DNA of 64,000 nucleotides from Polynucleobacter sp. Latsch14-2 (GCF_018881925.1 NZ_JACVPL010000008.1:1-64000); one strand, 5' to 3'. Shown: positions 34,965-44,640, numbered from the stretch's first letter. Made by a program: numbers and translations. Notes: generated by a model not told the origin, from the sequence alone.

Positions 34965-35573
34965 TTATTGAGTCAGTTGATCAACTAGTTCCTCAAAGCG
35001 CTCTTCGTTGAACTGAAGATTATCGAATCGAAAAATAGCCGGATGAGTTGGGGGCTCAATTCTGCGTTTGGCATACTGATCCCAGTTTGCAAGCTTCCAA
35101 TCATCTCGTGGATCGCCGCGTTTCTCCATGCGGAACTTTGCCTCCCCCATTGCCAGATCTATCCAAGCAACTCGGATGTGAGTTTCTGGTGGAATTCCCA
35201 ATGCTGCGGGGTCGAAAATCTTGCCACTTTGAATCTCTTTCGAGAATGGGCCAACAAGAATGACATTTACCCCAAGCAAGAGATTTTCTCGGGCAATATC
35301 TATCAGGCCGGAATATTCCCAATTTCGTAGGTTCTCAAGGTAGTAGGGGCTATCACGATCGTTGGGGTTATGAGTGGTGAGTTCCATGACATGGGAGCTA
35401 TAAGCGCCATAAGCCGTATCTTTATCTAGAAAGAAAAAATCTTTCCCTGTTTTTTGAATAATCAGGGGTAGAGCCTTTTTGGCTAGTGTGGATTTTCCAG
35501 TTCCAGCATGGCCTGAAAACAGAATCAGATAGGGCGTTGCTGGGGACAAGGAGGTAAACGTTGTGGAACTCAT
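34965..35573 (-). CDS. P-loop kinase-like ATPase
   Basis: A 202-residue P-loop protein with Walker A GHAGTGKST (21-29) and a small kinase-like layout: FFFLDKDTAYGAY (acceptor-binding-like) and the lid region KFRMEKRGDPRDDWK, then ILVGPFSKEIQSG. It looks like an AAA/zeta-type or shikimate-type small-molecule kinase; the acceptor is not identifiable. It converges on ompW across the shared terminator region. Confidence 0.75.
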   Translation of the reverse strand: MSSTTFTSLSPATPYLILFSGHAGTGKSTLAKKALPLIIQKTGKDFFFLDKDTAYGAYSSHVMELTTHNPNDRDSPYYLENLRNWEYSGLIDIARENLLLGVNVILVGPFSKEIQSGKIFDPAALGIPPETHIRVAWIDLAMGEAKFRMEKRGDPRDDWKLANWDQYAKRRIEPPTHPAIFRFDNLQFNEERFEELVDQLTQ

Positions 35574-35640
35574 TTATAGGTAGTCTCGCAGAAATTAAGG
35601 GAAATATCCCGTCTTTTGCTGAAGCGATGATAATGTCGCC

Positions 35641-37566
35641 ATGGCTTTAATCGTACTTACTGATGCAAAACTGGCTTTTGGCCATGTTGACCTCCTCGCA
35701 AACACCGCTTTTTCTTTGGAATCTGGCGAACGTGTAGGCTTAATTGGCCGCAATGGCACTGGTAAATCTTCCTTGTTGAAGATTCTGGCTGGCATAGAAA
35801 AGCTAGATGATGGCTTATTGCAATACCAGCAAGGTCTACGGATTGCTTATGTACCTCAGGAGCCGATTTTTGAAGCTAATGAAACTGTCTTTGATGCAGT
35901 TTCTCAGGGCGTTGCGCAGGCCAAGGCATTGCGTGAGGAATACGAGGCCCTAAGTATTGGCGAGTGGGATGATGCATCCCATCATCGCTTAGATGAGGTT
36001 CAGTCCCAATTGGAGGCTGTCAGTGGATGGAATTGGGAGCAGCGTGTTCACGAAACCTTAGATCGACTGCATCTTGAAGCTGATCTCAAGATTAATACAT
36101 TGTCTGGCGGAACTAAAAAACGCGTTGCTCTAGCTCGCGCCTTAGTCGAGGTGCCCGATGTACTCATTTTGGACGAGCCTACCAACCACTTGGACTTGGA
36201 CTCGATTGCGTGGCTAGAAGAACTCCTGAAAGAATATCAAGGTTCGGTCATATTAGTTACTCATGATCGTGCATTTTTGGATAATGTGTGCACACAAATT
36301 GTCGAGCTCGACCGCGGTATTTTGCGCTCCTATCCGGGTAATTTCTCTGCCTATGAGGTTCTCAAAGATCAGGAAATGAATTCTGAGTCGCTGGCTAATG
36401 CTAGGGCTGACAAATTACTTGCTCAAGAAGAGGTATGGATTCGCAAAGGGGTTGAGGCGCGCCGCACAAGAAGCGTTGCCCGCATTGCTCGCTTAGAAAA
36501 CCTGCGCGTGAGTCGCTCACAAAGACGTGATGCTATCGGTCAGGTTAAGTTGGCTGTATCAGCAGGGGATCGTAGCGGCAAGATTGTTGCAGACCTGCAA
36601 AATGTTTCCAAGGCTTACGACCGACCAATCGTAGCGGATTTCACAGCAACGATTTTACGTGGTGACAAGGTTGGTTTCTTGGGCCCTAATGGTGCGGGTA
36701 AAACGACTTTACTCAAGTTAATTCTGGGGACAATTGCACCGGATTCTGGTACGGCGACTATGGGTACTCGCATTGAGGTTGCTTACTTTGACCAAATGCG
36801 CGAGGGCTTAGATCTTAATGCTTCTCTGGAAGATTACATTAGCCCTGGTAGTGAATGGATTGAGATTAATGGCAATCGCAAACATGTAAAAAGTTATTTA
36901 AGTGACTTCTTGTTTTCTCCGGAGCGTACAAATTCTCCTGTAAGCACTTTATCTGGCGGTGAGCGTAACCGCTTATTGCTGGCGCGCTTATTTGCAAGAC
37001 CGGCTAATGTATTGGTGCTTGATGAACCAACCAATGATTTGGATATTGATACTTTAGATTTGCTCGAGCAGTTATTGCAAGACTATAAGGGCACTGTATT
37101 TCTGGTGAGTCACGATCGATATTTTTTGGATAATGTGGTTACCAGCATCATTGCCAATGAAGGTGATGGCTTTTGGCGTGAGTATGAGGGCGGTTACGAG
37201 GATTGGAAGATTCAAAAAGCGCGTTCGGATAAGATTCGCGCAGCCAATAGCTCAGCAAAGCCCGAGCAAGTTGTTAAACCTGCCGAGAAGCCCGCGTCGA
37301 AGGCTGAAATAAAGTCAGCGCCAGTCAGTAGCGGCGTGCAAAAACTCAATGGTAAGGAGCGTCAAGAGCTCGAAACTTTACCTTTGCAGATTGAGAGTCT
37401 TGAAACGGAGCAGGCAGATATCGGGATTGAAATGAGTAACCCTGATTTATATAAAAATGAGCCTGAGTTGGCAGCTAGCATGCAAGCTCGTCTATCTGAG
37501 GTTACGGCCGAATTAGAGCAGAAGATGCAGCGTTGGGAATCTTTATTGCAAAGGGCGGAGGCTTAG
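35641..37566 (+). CDS. ABC-F ATPase (Uup-like)
   Basis: A 641-residue cytoplasmic ABC-F protein with two ATPase domains and no membrane part. The first Walker A is GRNGTGKSS (36-44), with signature LSGGTKKRVALARAL; the second GPNGAGKTT (about 348-356) with LSGGERNRLLLARL. The inter-domain linker (ARRTRSVARIARLENLR) and a C-terminal coiled coil (about 560-641) are typical of Uup, which acts on ribosomes or DNA. It is a translation or replication factor, not a transporter. Confidence 0.92.
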   Translation: MALIVLTDAKLAFGHVDLLANTAFSLESGERVGLIGRNGTGKSSLLKILAGIEKLDDGLLQYQQGLRIAYVPQEPIFEANETVFDAVSQGVAQAKALREEYEALSIGEWDDASHHRLDEVQSQLEAVSGWNWEQRVHETLDRLHLEADLKINTLSGGTKKRVALARALVEVPDVLILDEPTNHLDLDSIAWLEELLKEYQGSVILVTHDRAFLDNVCTQIVELDRGILRSYPGNFSAYEVLKDQEMNSESLANARADKLLAQEEVWIRKGVEARRTRSVARIARLENLRVSRSQRRDAIGQVKLAVSAGDRSGKIVADLQNVSKAYDRPIVADFTATILRGDKVGFLGPNGAGKTTLLKLILGTIAPDSGTATMGTRIEVAYFDQMREGLDLNASLEDYISPGSEWIEINGNRKHVKSYLSDFLFSPERTNSPVSTLSGGERNRLLLARLFARPANVLVLDEPTNDLDIDTLDLLEQLLQDYKGTVFLVSHDRYFLDNVVTSIIANEGDGFWREYEGGYEDWKIQKARSDKIRAANSSAKPEQVVKPAEKPASKAEIKSAPVSSGVQKLNGKERQELETLPLQIESLETEQADIGIEMSNPDLYKNEPELAASMQARLSEVTAELEQKMQRWESLLQRAEA

Positions 37567-37589
37567 TTTTTTGTCTCGATCGCTGCTTT

Positions 37590-37931
37590 TTACCCTTCAA
37601 GATCACTGCGATTCCCAATTCGAACTAATTGTGCCCTGAGATCAGAGATCTGATCCAGTAATTGCAATGCTAGCGCCAAACCTGGGGTGTTAATTTCTAG
37701 GTCCGCGCTTAAACGCATAGCAGTTTTAGTTCTCTTAAGTGAATCCCCGCTAAACCGCCAATCCTCTGGTGAGGATCCAGAAGGGCTTAGCACGCCTTCG
37801 GTCACCCATGCCATGATGAGCTCTTCGCTAGTGCTTGTTGCTTGAGATAGCTCGACCAGATTCATATGGATTTCATTTTCAACAATCATGCCTTCAATCC
37901 AGGTGATATTAGTTTGAGTCATATTAATCAT
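37590..37931 (-). CDS. cbpM: Chaperone modulator CbpM
   Basis: A 113-residue MerR-like helix-turn-helix protein matching CbpM: VELSQATSTSEELIMAWVTE, then a helical C-terminus (GLALALQLLDQISDLRAQL). CbpM binds the J domain of CbpA and blocks it. It overlaps cbpA by four bases (ATGA), so translation is coupled, as in E. coli. A second ATG nine bases in is possible. Confidence 0.88.
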   Translation of the reverse strand: MINMTQTNITWIEGMIVENEIHMNLVELSQATSTSEELIMAWVTEGVLSPSGSSPEDWRFSGDSLKRTKTAMRLSADLEINTPGLALALQLLDQISDLRAQLVRIGNRSDLEG

Positions 37932-38896
37932 CCCTTCAGGTGAGTTCTGGGGTTGAATTCAAAAGCTTTCTCAAATGCTTGATAAGCCTCTTTTTGAGCA
38001 TCGGTGTCAGCAGGGGGTGTAACGATCATGGCGAGAACATAGAGGTCTCCAGGTTCTTTGCTTGGAATGCCTTTACCTTTTAGGCGCATCTTGCGGCCTG
38101 CGACGGTATTTGTTGGAACGGTTAGCTCCAGTGTTGTGCCTGCAGGTGTTGGAACCTTTACCGTGGTGCCTAATGCTGCCTCCCATGGCGCCAGTGGTAA
38201 GTCGAGATAAACATCTTTGCCATCCACTCGGTAGATCGGATTCGGGTGAAATTCAATTTCAAGATAAAGATCTCCAGCGCCACCTTCACCTATTCCGGGG
38301 CCACCTTGCCCGCTAAGCCGCAGATTTTGTCCTGCCTTAATTCCTTTGGGGATGCTGACATCTAGTTTGCGCTCTTGTGTGCTCACATGGCCACTGGCAT
38401 CTAGCATTGGCATATGTAAAACAATGGTCCGCTTAGCACCGTTATAAGCGTCGGCAAGATCAATCAAAATCTTAGCGTGATGATCTTGGCCTTTGAAGTG
38501 CATGCCTGCATCTGGGTTCGAATGGGTGCCGCGACCGCCTTGGCGATGTTTACCTCTCCCAAAAAGAGATTCAAAGAATTCGCTTTGATCTCCCTCGTAA
38601 GCGCCACCACCAAAGCCACCATCTGAGTATTCAAAACCTTCATTCCAGTTTGGTGGTGGTGTGAAATCTTGACCGTTTTTCCAGTTACTGCCCATTTGGT
38701 CGTAGGCGGCGCGCTTCTCAGTATCTTTGAGAACGGCATAAGCTTCACCAACTTCCTTGAAGCGCTCTTCAGCATCTTTTTCTTTGTTGACGTCGGGGTG
38801 ATATTTTCGAGCCAATTTGCGATAGGCGCTTTTGATATCCGCTTCAGTCGCGCCACGGGCAACACCAAGCGTTTCGTAGTAATCCTTGAATTTCAT
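37928..38896 (-). CDS. cbpA: CbpA-type DnaJ co-chaperone
   Basis: A 322-residue J protein with J domain (about 5-68; HPD at 33-35 in YHPDVNKE), a Gly/Phe-rich linker (FGGGAYEGDQSEFFESLFGRG) and two C-terminal substrate-binding beta domains, but no zinc-finger cysteines. That makes it CbpA rather than DnaJ. It stimulates DnaK and binds curved DNA in the nucleoid. Its partner CbpM follows. Confidence 0.93.
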   Translation of the reverse strand: MKFKDYYETLGVARGATEADIKSAYRKLARKYHPDVNKEKDAEERFKEVGEAYAVLKDTEKRAAYDQMGSNWKNGQDFTPPPNWNEGFEYSDGGFGGGAYEGDQSEFFESLFGRGKHRQGGRGTHSNPDAGMHFKGQDHHAKILIDLADAYNGAKRTIVLHMPMLDASGHVSTQERKLDVSIPKGIKAGQNLRLSGQGGPGIGEGGAGDLYLEIEFHPNPIYRVDGKDVYLDLPLAPWEAALGTTVKVPTPAGTTLELTVPTNTVAGRKMRLKGKGIPSKEPGDLYVLAMIVTPPADTDAQKEAYQAFEKAFEFNPRTHLKG

Positions 38897-38989
38897 AAGC
38901 CTGTTTTAAGTCCCTATTGGAGTCCTGAGTGAGCTAATAAGGTTTATTCTACAGTTACCGAAGAGCTCATCTCATCTTATTTTGACCAA

Positions 38990-39012
38990 GAAAAAGCGGG
39001 CTCATGGCCCGC
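38990..39012 (-). terminator. Terminator after the UxaA-type gene
   Basis: On the minus strand the stem GCGGGC/GCCCGC with a five-base loop is followed by TTTTTC, 29 bases after the stop of the dehydratase gene. Confidence 0.7.
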
Positions 39013-39040
39013 CCCTTCTGGTTGCTGCAGATGGCTAGTA

Positions 39041-40588
39041 TTAGCTCATGACACCAATTTGCCAAGGCACAAACTCATAATCACCAAGGCCGAGTAGTTC
39101 ACTCTTGGAGGGTTCTCCAGACGCAGTACGTAGGAAAAGTTCAAAAATCTGCTGACCCATTTCTTGAACAGATACTGTGCCATCTAAGATTTCGCCGCAG
39201 TTGATATCCATATCCTCAGTGAGGCGTTGATACATAGGCGTGTTGGTAGCCAATTTGATACATGGAGCTGGTTTGGAGCCAAACATAGAGCCCCGACCGG
39301 TCGTGAATGCTACTAAATTTGCACCGCCTGCTATTTGCCCGGTTGCCGAGACTGGATCAAACCCAGGTGTGTCCATAAATACAAAACCTTTGGCGGTGAC
39401 CGGCTCTGCGTAGCGATAGACCTCCATGAGTGGTCCTGTGCCACCCTTCATCGAAGAGCCTAGTGACTTTTCAAAAATATTAGCAAGACCACCAATTTGA
39501 TTGCCTGGACTAACTTGACCATTAATCTGTACATCTCGCCCAACAGAGTATTCATCTTTCCACCAGCGAATGCGTTTAATCAATTTCTCCCCAATCTCTT
39601 TTGAGGCAGCTCTCCGGGTGAGGGTATGTTCAACACCATAGATTTCAGGGGTCTCTGACAAAATACCTGTGCCGCCATGGCGCGACAGAATATCAATCGC
39701 AGCTCCAAGGGCTGGGTTGGCAGTAATCGAAGAGAAGCCATCGGATCCACCGCATTGCAGACCAACAGTGAGATGGCTTGCTGAAACGGTTTCACGCTTC
39801 GCTTTATTGGCCTCTGGTAACAATGCCCTTACCGCCTCAATGCCAGCTTCAATCGTTTTGCGAGTGCCGCCAGATTCTTGCATGATGAAGGTATGTAGAT
39901 TGTGACCCTCTTTGAGGTCTTCCTGCTCCATCAAGCCTTTTAGCTGATTGCGCTCACAACCAAGACCAACAATCAATGCGGCTGCTAGGTTAGGGTGACG
40001 GGCATAGCCTGCCATAGTGCGTCGGAGTAACTGCATTGGCTCCCCACTCATCTCCATACCGCAGCCAATATCATGACTAAAGGCGACCACGCCATCTACA
40101 TTTGGAAAATCTTTCAAGCGTTCTGGTGTGAACCAATCAGCAATTTTGTTAACGACGGTTGCAGAGCAATTAACGGTTGATAAAATTCCAATGAAGTTAC
40201 GTGTGCCAACTTTGCCATTTGATCTGACATAGCCTTGGAAAGTAGCGCGCTCAGCCTCTGGAAGCATTTGGGTTGGCTTGTATTCACTAGCATAGGCATA
40301 GTCTCGATCAAATTCCCGAAACTCAGTGTTATGGCTATGAACCATGGTGCCCGGCTCAATATCGGTATTGGCAAACCCAACAGTAACGTTGTATTTGAGA
40401 ATGGGCTCGCCCTTGGCAATCTTTTTAGTGGCGATCTTGTAGCCGGCTGGCACTTGGCTGCGGCTAGTAAAGTTCTCGCTCGGAACTTCGGTTCCAATGC
40501 TGACATCAACACGAGCAACAACAATGTTGTCGTTTGGATGCAGTCGAATAATCGGACCGGCTAATTTTTTTCCAGAAGTTTCAATCAT
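39041..40588 (-). CDS. UxaA/GarD-type sugar-acid dehydratase
   Basis: A 515-residue UxaA-family hydro-lyase, which removes water from altronate or galactarate to give a keto-deoxy acid. The N-terminal SAF domain is at about 8-100 (RLHPNDNIVVARVDVSIGTE), the catalytic part follows (HDIGCGMEMSG, GLGCERNQLKG and MQESGGTRKTIEAG). Conserved LQCGGSDGFSSITANPALG near 280 is the metal/substrate site. The neighbour SMP-30 lactonase and the shared operators suggest both act on one sugar acid. Altronate and galactarate cannot be separated here. Confidence 0.88.
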   Translation of the reverse strand: MIETSGKKLAGPIIRLHPNDNIVVARVDVSIGTEVPSENFTSRSQVPAGYKIATKKIAKGEPILKYNVTVGFANTDIEPGTMVHSHNTEFREFDRDYAYASEYKPTQMLPEAERATFQGYVRSNGKVGTRNFIGILSTVNCSATVVNKIADWFTPERLKDFPNVDGVVAFSHDIGCGMEMSGEPMQLLRRTMAGYARHPNLAAALIVGLGCERNQLKGLMEQEDLKEGHNLHTFIMQESGGTRKTIEAGIEAVRALLPEANKAKRETVSASHLTVGLQCGGSDGFSSITANPALGAAIDILSRHGGTGILSETPEIYGVEHTLTRRAASKEIGEKLIKRIRWWKDEYSVGRDVQINGQVSPGNQIGGLANIFEKSLGSSMKGGTGPLMEVYRYAEPVTAKGFVFMDTPGFDPVSATGQIAGGANLVAFTTGRGSMFGSKPAPCIKLATNTPMYQRLTEDMDINCGEILDGTVSVQEMGQQIFELFLRTASGEPSKSELLGLGDYEFVPWQIGVMS

Positions 40589-40606
40589 GTAGGCTCTAAT
40601 CTATTT

Positions 40607-40624
40607 TTATTTGTTCGGACAAGT
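40607..40624. promoter_or_regulatory. Operator copy A for the sugar-acid locus
   Basis: TTATTTGTTCGGACAAGT is the exact reverse complement of the 18 bases at 40695-40712. The core TTGTTCGGACAA is itself near-palindromic, as GntR-family sites are. It lies 19 bases upstream of the minus-strand dehydratase start. Confidence 0.75.
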
Positions 40625-40694
40625 ATTTTCAGTATAAACAAAATTATTCGATATCATATGAGATTAATAGGATAAATAAATAGCATTAACTAAA

Positions 40695-40712
40695 ACTTGT
40701 CCGAACAAATAA
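40695..40712. promoter_or_regulatory. Operator copy B for the sugar-acid locus
   Basis: ACTTGTCCGAACAAATAA, exact inverted copy of 40607-40624, placed just before the AAGGAG ribosome binding site of the SMP-30 gene. The two copies flank the divergent promoters, so one regulator could control both sides. Confidence 0.75.
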
Positions 40713-40728
40713 TTTGAAGGAGATTTTG

Positions 40729-41652
40729 ATGTACAACCCATTTCAGCCTGTAGAGAAGATCAAAGCCGAGGTATTCATGTCAATGCCGGCAAAATTTCGT
40801 AAGAAGAGCCGTACAGGCTGGTCTGACCCTAACCGCCAAGGCGCCGAAGTGGAGTGTTTTTTAGAGGGGCCTTCCTTTGACCGGGAGGGTAATTTATGGT
40901 TTGTCGATATCCCTTTTGGTCGAATTTTTCGCATTACCCCCAAAGGCGATTGGGAGTTGGTAACCCAGTATGACGGTTGGCCTAATGGTTTGAAGTTCCA
41001 TAAAGATGGGCGCGCATTTATCACTGATTACAAAGCAGGACTACTTTCTTTGGATCCAAAAACTGGAAAAATTGAGACTGTCCTTGGCTCTATGTATAGC
41101 GAGAACTTTAAAGGCCTGAATGATTTACATTTTGCATCGAATGGCGATTTATATTTTACTGATCAGGGTCAAACCGGTATCGCCGATCCATCGGGTCGTG
41201 TATTCCGTTTGAGTGCAGATGGCAAGTTAGATCGTTTGGTTCTCAATGTACCCAGCCCCAATGGCATCACTTTAAATACTCAAGAAAAGCATGTTTTTGT
41301 TGCGGCAACGCGCTCACAACAAATTTGGCGCTTACCTTTGATGGCTGATGGATCAGTTTCTAAAACCGGTGTAGCAATTCAGCTATCTGGAGGAGCAGCG
41401 GGTCCTGATGGTATTGAAATGGACTCTGAAAATGGTCTCTTAGTATGTCATTTGGGCGTGGGCATTTGGCGCTTTGATAGCAATATGCTGCCTACCCATT
41501 TGGTCTACTCGGAGAATCCGCATCACCACCATTTGGCGAACCTGTGTTTTGGAGGTGATGGCAAGGATCTTTATATCACTGAGTCTATGTCGGGCGACAT
41601 CTTGAAGGCTCGTATGCCGGTCACCGGCAAGAAGATGTTTGGTTTGAGTTGA
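40729..41652 (+). CDS. SMP-30/gluconolactonase family protein
   Basis: A 307-residue six-bladed beta-propeller of the SMP-30/LRE-like family, which opens sugar lactones to acids. Key parts are EGPSFDREGNLWFVDIPFGR (metal-binding Glu), YDGWPNGLKFHKDGRAFITD, LNDLHFASNGDLYFTDQG and PNGITLNTQEKHVFVAATR. AAGGAG at 40717-40722 fixes ATG 40729; an in-frame TTG at 40714 is the RBS itself. It shares operators with the dehydratase and probably produces its substrate. Confidence 0.9.
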   Translation: MYNPFQPVEKIKAEVFMSMPAKFRKKSRTGWSDPNRQGAEVECFLEGPSFDREGNLWFVDIPFGRIFRITPKGDWELVTQYDGWPNGLKFHKDGRAFITDYKAGLLSLDPKTGKIETVLGSMYSENFKGLNDLHFASNGDLYFTDQGQTGIADPSGRVFRLSADGKLDRLVLNVPSPNGITLNTQEKHVFVAATRSQQIWRLPLMADGSVSKTGVAIQLSGGAAGPDGIEMDSENGLLVCHLGVGIWRFDSNMLPTHLVYSENPHHHHLANLCFGGDGKDLYITESMSGDILKARMPVTGKKMFGLS

Positions 41653-41692
41653 GTCTTACCAGATCTCTTGGGATGAATAAAAGAAAACAAAG

Positions 41693-42444
41693 ATGAGCGG
41701 CATGCATGAAAGTTTGCTAAATCAAGCGCCTGGCATTCCTTTGCATCAGGCCCTTGCCACAACTTTGGAAGAGCAAATTCGACAGGGGGCTTGGGCCGTA
41801 GGGTCTGCAATCCCGCCAGAAATTGCCCTATGTAAGTTGTATAGCATTAGTCGGCACACTCTTAGGCACGCTCTCAGTACTTTAGAGGATGGCGGGCTTA
41901 TCGTGCGACGTCAAGGCGCCCCCACGCGTGTCATCTCACGGCAACGCCCTAGAAAATTTACGCAATCCTTTAATTCTCCTGCGGATATTTTGCGTTATCC
42001 CAAAGATACATACCGCGTCAATGTAGTGGAAGAATACTTGGAGTGTGATGCCGCCTTGAGCAGTTTGTTGAAAGTCTCTGTCGGATCTTCCTGGTATCAC
42101 ATTGGCGCAGTTCGTAAGCAACAAGATTCAAATCTCATCATTGCATGGTCCGCATTTATATTTTGCCTAAGTTTGCTGAGTTAACTTCTGAGCCCGATCA
42201 CACCCACTCGATGGTGTATCAACAAATTGAAAGACGCTTTGATGTTCGCATTGATCGTGCCGAGGTAGATGTGTTCGCTTGTGGCGCTTCAAATGCTATA
42301 GCCAAGGCTTTAAATATCCCAGAAGGTACACCTTGCCTTGCCATCATTCGTCACTACTTTGACGCCAACGGAAATCCATTTGAGATTTCCGTTACTTATC
42401 ACCCTGAGAGGCGGTTTATCTACAGCATGGAATTTAGAGGCTGA
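41693..42444 (+). pseudogene. GntR regulator (HutC/UTRA type), frameshifted
   Basis: The first part (41693-42184) encodes a GntR winged helix: IPLHQALATTLEEQIRQGAW, then SRHTLRHALSTLEDGGLIVR. The start of the UTRA effector domain follows, and the frame stops after IIAWSAFIF. The rest of UTRA (VRIYILPKFAELTSE to TYHPERRFIYSMEF) continues in the frame shifted by -1, from about 42148. Joining at WS/R gives the expected IIAWSRIYILPKF. One base appears to be lost near 42148-42150. It is either a broken repressor of the flanking sugar-acid genes or a sequencing error; the operators suggest the regulator was once active. Confidence 0.85.
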
Positions 42445-42448
42445 GTGA

Positions 42449-43153
42449 TTAGGAAGTCGCTAACTCAAATACAAGCACTTCAGCATTTTTACCATCTTTA
42501 ATTTGGATTTCTGTTTCATCTTGAATCAATAGTGCATCGCCACCGTTAAGAATTTCGCCATTAACATTGAGGGAGCCTTGGATTAGGTGAACGTAGGCCT
42601 TCAGCTTTGGGTTAATGGCTAAGGTGGCAGACTGTTCACCCTGAAATAATCCTGCATACAGTTTTGCATCTGCATGAATGCTTACGGAATGATTTTCTCC
42701 TGTAGGTGATGCAATCAAACACAGTTTTCCTTGTTTATCTGCTTGATGAATGCTTTGCTGTTCGTAGCTAGGTGCAATTTCAAGGACATTGGGTTCAATC
42801 CAAATTTGGAGGAAGTGGGTTGTTTGATCTTGAGCGTGGTTGAACTCGCTGTGCGTAACTCCACTGCCCGCACTCATTCTCTGAACGTCTCCTGGAGGTA
42901 TACCCTTTACATTCCCCATGCTATCTTGGTGCGCCAGCTCGCCCGATAAAACATAGCTAATGATCTCCATATTGCGGTGGCCATGCTTTCCAAAGCCCAT
43001 CCCTGGTGCCACGCGGTCCTCATTAATCACGCGTAAATTGCCCCAGCCCATGAATTGAGGGTCATCGTACCCCGCAAAAGAGAAGGAGTGAAAGCTTTTG
43101 AGCCAACCATGGTCGGCATAGCCACGATCTTGAGATTTTCTAAGGAAATGCAT
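42449..43153 (-). CDS. Pirin family protein
   Basis: A 234-residue bicupin of the YhhW-like pirin group. Metal ligands H57, H59 and E63 are in GFGKHGHRNMEII, and a further His near 101 (GVTHSEF). Some members show quercetin 2,3-dioxygenase activity; the physiological role is unclear. Conserved DRGYADHGWLKSFHSFSFA at the start is diagnostic. It is encoded alone, convergent with the gntR remnant. Confidence 0.92.
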   Translation of the reverse strand: MHFLRKSQDRGYADHGWLKSFHSFSFAGYDDPQFMGWGNLRVINEDRVAPGMGFGKHGHRNMEIISYVLSGELAHQDSMGNVKGIPPGDVQRMSAGSGVTHSEFNHAQDQTTHFLQIWIEPNVLEIAPSYEQQSIHQADKQGKLCLIASPTGENHSVSIHADAKLYAGLFQGEQSATLAINPKLKAYVHLIQGSLNVNGEILNGGDALLIQDETEIQIKDGKNAEVLVFELATS

Positions 43154-43230
43154 GGTTTAGATGTTCGCTTTTGTCAAAGTAAGTAAGCCTATTATCATTG
43201 GGTTTAAATCATTTTGCTAATAGGCAAGCT

Positions 43231-44640
43231 ATGGGAAGTTTTAAGAAAGACGCAAAAGATACTGGGCTGGGCTTAATCGAGGCGCTGCAAGATCGTTGGT
43301 ACGACTTCACGCAATTTCTCCGGGAGGCATGGATCCTACTCTTGTTGTTATTCGTGGGCTTAGGAATTACTTGGTGGTTTATTGATCCTCCACCTCCTAG
43401 ACATGTCATTCTGGCTACAGGCTCGGCGGGTGGTGAGTATCAAGCCCTAGGTGAAAAGTATGCAAAATTCTTCGCCAAGAGGCATATCACGCTCGAGTTG
43501 CTGTCTACCAATGGCGCCCAAGAAAATATTAATCATTTGGTTGATCGTAAAGATCCAGTGCAGGCAGCATTTGTTCAAGCTGGCGTAATTAGTCCAAAAG
43601 GTATTGCAGGTATTCAGTCACTCGGCAGTATTAGCTATGAGCCAATCTGGTTTTTTTATCGGGGTGCTGTTGCAAAGGAAAGTGATTTTGAGACGCTGCA
43701 TGGGCACCTAAAATATTTCACTAATTCTAAAATTTCAGTTGGTATAGAGGGTAGTGGCACTCATGCACAGGCCATGCATATTTTGAAAGTATCCGGCTTG
43801 GATAAAGGTGCAAAGTTTGTTAATTTGCCGGGCGCCCAAGCAGTTAAAGCCTTGCAAAAGGGGGAGCTTGATGGCGTTTTTATAGCCGATGGTATCGAAG
43901 CTGAAAATATTCAGGCTCTACTAAAGGACCCAAGCTTGCATTTGGTTAGCATTAAGCGGGCCGGTGCTTATGCGCATGCACTTCCTTTCTTACATGTTGT
44001 CACAGTACCAGAAGGGGGGTTTGATTTGATTCGTAATTTCCCAAGTAAAGATATCAATCTTTTAGCAACTACCACTCAATTACTGATTGATGATCGCATG
44101 CATCCTGCAATCCAGTTTTTATTTTTGGAGGCCGCCAAAGAGATTAATGGGCGAGCATCATTTTTTGCTGAGCGAGGCGAGTTTCCGTCCTTTAAAAATT
44201 CAAACTTTCCTGAAAGTCCTGTAGCTATTCATTTTGAAGAAAAAGGTGCCCCATTATTAATGGAGTATTTGCCATTTTGGCTGGCTGAGTTGGTCAATAG
44301 ACTTTTCGTAGTGCTGTTGCCATTCTGTGCTTTTGCTTATCCGGTGCTTCTCGCTTTACCTAGCTATCGGAAGCGTCGAGTACAAGTTCGGATACATCGG
44401 ATGTACGGTGCCCTGAAAAAATTTGAGGGAGAATTGATTGCCTCTTATGACCCTGCAAAGCGCGATGAGTACTTGGCCAAGATCGATTTAATGGAGTATG
44501 ACGCTCTAAAGTTGGAGGTGTCTAAGAGCATGACTGGCGACTATTATGCTTTGCGTACCAGTATTGATTACGTTCGAAACTGCCTGAATCGAGGTACTCA
44601 CCCCTATCAGGCTATTGTTCCGGAAGGCCCTATAAGTTAA
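43231..44640 (+). CDS. TAXI-type TRAP substrate-binding protein, membrane-anchored
   Basis: A 469-residue protein. An N-terminal membrane helix (EAWILLLLLFVGLGITWW) leads to a TAXI solute-binding domain: ILATGSAGGEYQALGEKYAK, then VDRKDPVQAAFVQAG, SVGIEGSGTHAQA and AVKALQKGELDGVFIADG. A second helix and a basic cytoplasmic tail follow (FVVLLPFCAFAYPVLLAL, YRKRRVQVRIHRMYG). The second helix and tail are unusual for a free binding protein and suggest a membrane-tethered sensor or receptor. No TRAP permease gene is adjacent. ATG 43231 is preferred over a TTG 33 bases earlier. Confidence 0.8.
   Translation: MGSFKKDAKDTGLGLIEALQDRWYDFTQFLREAWILLLLLFVGLGITWWFIDPPPPRHVILATGSAGGEYQALGEKYAKFFAKRHITLELLSTNGAQENINHLVDRKDPVQAAFVQAGVISPKGIAGIQSLGSISYEPIWFFYRGAVAKESDFETLHGHLKYFTNSKISVGIEGSGTHAQAMHILKVSGLDKGAKFVNLPGAQAVKALQKGELDGVFIADGIEAENIQALLKDPSLHLVSIKRAGAYAHALPFLHVVTVPEGGFDLIRNFPSKDINLLATTTQLLIDDRMHPAIQFLFLEAAKEINGRASFFAERGEFPSFKNSNFPESPVAIHFEEKGAPLLMEYLPFWLAELVNRLFVVLLPFCAFAYPVLLALPSYRKRRVQVRIHRMYGALKKFEGELIASYDPAKRDEYLAKIDLMEYDALKLEVSKSMTGDYYALRTSIDYVRNCLNRGTHPYQAIVPEGPIS

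Noticed and set aside
42145..42444. Separate small gene for the second half of the GntR regulator
   Set aside because: The residues continue the UTRA domain of the upstream frame, so it is one broken gene.
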